Of a stretch of DNA of 7,697 nt, positions 5,778-7,697 are shown piece after piece. Positions within the stretch are counted from its first letter, which is position 1, and each line of letters begins with the position of its first letter. Origin of the DNA: Acidobacteriota bacterium (lineage in GTDB: Bacteria > Acidobacteriota > Terriglobia > Bryobacterales > Bryobacteraceae); NCBI GenBank assembly GCA_018268875.1, contig JAFDVT010000709.1:1-7697 (forward strand), in the 5' to 3' direction. The notes under the pieces are model-generated. The model made no database searches, was not told the origin of the DNA, and saw only the letters and a program-made list of their open reading frames with translations. The position numbers and the translations under genes were made by a program.

Positions 5778-7277
5778 ATGCGCCTCATTCGCAGGTCGCC
5801 GCGACTTCGCGCCGCCCTCACTCTCGTCGCGTCCGCGGCGATGTTGATTCCACCTCCGGTTGTCGCGTCCAGCCATCGCGAAGCGCCAATCACGGCCCTC
5901 GATCAAAAGGCCGACATCACCGATTGGTATGTTTTTCGAAGTCCGCAACGGCCCGACAACGTCGTGATGGTGCTGAACGTCGATCCGTTTTTGGAGCCTT
6001 CCAACGGCCCCAACTACTTTCCATTCGACCCCGGCGTGCTGTATGAAATGAAGGTAGACAACAACCGTGACGGCGTCGAAGACATCACGTTCCAGTTCCG
6101 GTTCCAAACAGAAATTCGCGCGCCCGGCGTGTTTACGGGCCTGGTTGGCGGCATCGCCGGCATCCCGCCCATCACCGCGCTCGACGGCGCCGGTTCCGAA
6201 GGCCTCAACCTTCGCCAGACCTACACCATCACCATGAAGACCGGCACCACCTCGCGCGAACTCGGCCGTGGACGTTCCCTGTACGCGGTTCCCACCAACG
6301 TCGGCCCGCGTACCATGCCGTCCTATGAGGCGCTGCGTTCGCAAGGCGTGTATTCGCTCGGCGGCGGAATCTACTCGTTCGCCGGCACCGTTGCCGACCC
6401 CTTCTTTATTGACCTCGGCGCCGCGTTCGACTCCCTGAACTTCCGCCAGGCCGCCGGAGGAGGCGTGCTGAGCGACGCCATCGACGCCGACCCCAGCCGC
6501 AACTACGCGCCCAATACGCTCGCCGGCTTCAACGTCAACACCATCGTGCTGGAAGTCCCCATCGCGATGTTGACCAGCGACAAAGCCATGCACGCCGCTA
6601 CTGAAAAAGAAGCGGTTTTGGGCACCTACGCGACCACTTCGCGCCAGACCATCACCGTGCTACCGAATCCCGACACGACCGGCGCATGGACGCAGGTGCA
6701 GCGCATGGGCAACCCGCTCATCAACGAACTCATCATCGGCACGGGCTCCAAGGACAAGTTCAGCACCGACGATCCCAAGAACGATTCGCAGTTCGCGGCC
6801 TTTGTTCTGGACCCGCTGCTGGCCGGTATCTTCAAGTCGATCGGCGTGCCGGTTCCGAACGCGCCGCGAACTGATCTCTTGCCGCTCGTGCAGTACCGCG
6901 CGCCCATCTGTCCGGGTTGCAGCGCGTCGGACTACGGCCCTGTGGCGGACCTCCTGCGCATCAACGTCGGCATCCCGCCAACCGCGAACCCCCATCGCCT
7001 CGGAGCCATCGCCGGTGACCTCGGCGGCTTCCCCAATGGACGCCGTTTGAACGACGACGTGGTGGACATCGCGGCTCGCGTGGTGGCGGGCATCTTGGTG
7101 AACCCCAGCCTGTACGCCACCAAGATCGGCGACGGCGTGAACATGCCCGCGGTACAGCCCACGGCCACGTTCCCGTTCCTCGCGCCGGCCTACAGTGGAC
7201 GCAACAGCGCGCATGGCGGTCCTGGCTTGCCGGGATGTCCTTCCTTCGCGCCCAACGGCTTGTGCCCCGTGCAATAA
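5778..7277 (+). CDS. DUF4331 family secreted protein
   Basis: A 499-residue protein of unknown function. Residues 1-30 form a Sec signal peptide: a strongly basic start (R2, R5, R6, R9, R11), a hydrophobic core at 12-24, and a likely cut at VVA|SS (30/31). The mature protein opens with SSHREAP, the typical start of DUF4331 proteins, followed by DITDWYVFRSP. D94-N96-D98-G99-D102 fits a calcium-type loop (DxNxDGxxD) just before the strand ITFQFRF. The C-terminal region has PNGRRLNDDVVDI, also typical of the family. A CPGC pair (Cys378/Cys381) and Cys487/Cys496 near the end could form disulfides or bind a metal after export. No catalytic motif is recognisable. A strong Shine-Dalgarno sequence supports the start. 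A TPR gene follows after 21 bases, very likely in the same transcript. Family assignment is from motif memory; location in the periplasm or outside the cell is inferred from the signal peptide. Confidence 0.85.
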   Translation: MRLIRRSPRLRAALTLVASAAMLIPPPVVASSHREAPITALDQKADITDWYVFRSPQRPDNVVMVLNVDPFLEPSNGPNYFPFDPGVLYEMKVDNNRDGVEDITFQFRFQTEIRAPGVFTGLVGGIAGIPPITALDGAGSEGLNLRQTYTITMKTGTTSRELGRGRSLYAVPTNVGPRTMPSYEALRSQGVYSLGGGIYSFAGTVADPFFIDLGAAFDSLNFRQAAGGGVLSDAIDADPSRNYAPNTLAGFNVNTIVLEVPIAMLTSDKAMHAATEKEAVLGTYATTSRQTITVLPNPDTTGAWTQVQRMGNPLINELIIGTGSKDKFSTDDPKNDSQFAAFVLDPLLAGIFKSIGVPVPNAPRTDLLPLVQYRAPICPGCSASDYGPVADLLRINVGIPPTANPHRLGAIAGDLGGFPNGRRLNDDVVDIAARVVAGILVNPSLYATKIGDGVNMPAVQPTATFPFLAPAYSGRNSAHGGPGLPGCPSFAPNGLCPVQ

Positions 7278-7298
7278 CCACCATCTGGAGAAGACGAC

Positions 7299-7697
7299 AT
7301 GATTACGATCTGCGCACTTCTTTTCACGCTGACCACGGCGACGGATAGCCCCGCCCAGATCAGCATCCAAAAGGCCGAGGCCGGAATCGCCAAAGATTCC
7401 GGCCACGTGCCGTACTACAACGCGCTGGCGATGGCGTACGCGCGGCGCGCCCGCGAAATCTCCGACGACGCCTATTACGGAAAAGCCGAAGAAACGGCCG
7501 AAAAAGCCCTGAAACTGTCGCCCGGCAACTTTGAGACGTTGAAGGTTCGCTGCTGGCTATTGCTCGGCCGGCACGAGTTCGCCAAGGCCCGCGAACTTGC
7601 CTTGACCCTGAATCGCAAGGTCCCCGACGACATCACGGTGTACGGCTTTCTGGCCGACGCCAACGCCGAACTCGGCAACTACAAGGAAGCTGTCGAC
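7299..7697 (+). CDS. Tetratricopeptide repeat protein, 3' end truncated
   Basis: The frame opens at ATG 7299, preceded by GGAG at 7287-7290, and stays open for 133 codons to the window edge. The first 15 or so residues (ICALLFTLTTA) are hydrophobic but lack basic residues, so a signal peptide is possible yet weak. From about residue 37 onward the sequence has the helix-turn-helix rhythm of TPR repeats: YYNALAMAYARRA, then YGKAEETAEKALKLSPGNFE with the usual A..A..L.P pattern, then YGFLADANAELGNYKEAVD. TPR domains hold proteins together and have no enzymatic role by themselves. Spacing of 21 bases from the DUF4331 stop points to an operon and perhaps a shared exported complex. The C-terminal part, and any further domain, lies outside the window. 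Confidence 0.8.
   Translation, partial: MITICALLFTLTTATDSPAQISIQKAEAGIAKDSGHVPYYNALAMAYARRAREISDDAYYGKAEETAEKALKLSPGNFETLKVRCWLLLGRHEFAKARELALTLNRKVPDDITVYGFLADANAELGNYKEAVD

Noticed and set aside
5715..6593. A 292-codon minus-strand frame opposite the DUF4331 gene
   Set aside because: Gly/Val/Asp/Arg-rich translation typical of antisense GC-rich frames; the opposite strand has a signal peptide, family motifs and a strong ribosome site.
6660..7406. A 248-codon minus-strand frame across the end of DUF4331 and the start of the TPR gene
   Set aside because: Antisense to two supported genes, Arg-rich, no recognised motif.

Overview
This 7.7 kb window comes from a GC-rich, Gram-negative (two-membrane) bacterium. 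The cell-envelope logic is clear: an RND efflux pump with a TolC-type outer membrane channel, and KdsC from the Kdo/LPS pathway. The style of the TolC domain, the DUF4331 + TPR gene pair and the short ECF-like sigma factor remind me of Acidobacteriota. That placement is recollection, not a search result.

Layout: (1) Positions 1-3730 (+) hold one uninterrupted reading frame, cut by the left edge. It encodes the last eleven membrane segments of an AcrB-like RND permease and then, with no stop codon, a complete TolC-family outer membrane efflux protein. A basic stretch, a hydrophobic core and an AYA signal-peptidase-like site lie at the junction, so the product may be a polyprotein cut by signal peptidase. 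(2) Positions 3731-3859 hold a strong inverted repeat that can terminate the pump gene and the convergent sigma gene. (3) Positions 3860-4333 (-) encode a small ECF-like sigma factor with no anti-sigma gene in view. (4) Positions 4334-4468 hold a short dyad and a tentative ECF-type promoter. (5) Positions 4469-5666 (-) are a two-gene operon, kdsC followed by an ACT-domain protein of the DUF5612 type, with stop and start overlapping by 8 bases. (6) Positions 5667-5777 are a divergent promoter region. (7) Positions 5778-7697 (+) are a second operon: a secreted DUF4331 protein and a TPR protein cut by the right edge.

How the genes fit together: the pump-channel fusion and kdsC both concern the envelope, and the DUF4331 protein is exported. 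The ACT protein looks like a small-molecule sensor translated together with kdsC, but its ligand cannot be read from sequence. The sigma factor may regulate itself or a distant regulon; nothing here ties it to the neighbouring operons. The most unusual item is the RND-TolC single-chain gene. I found no tRNA, rRNA, CRISPR array, insertion sequence or phage gene.
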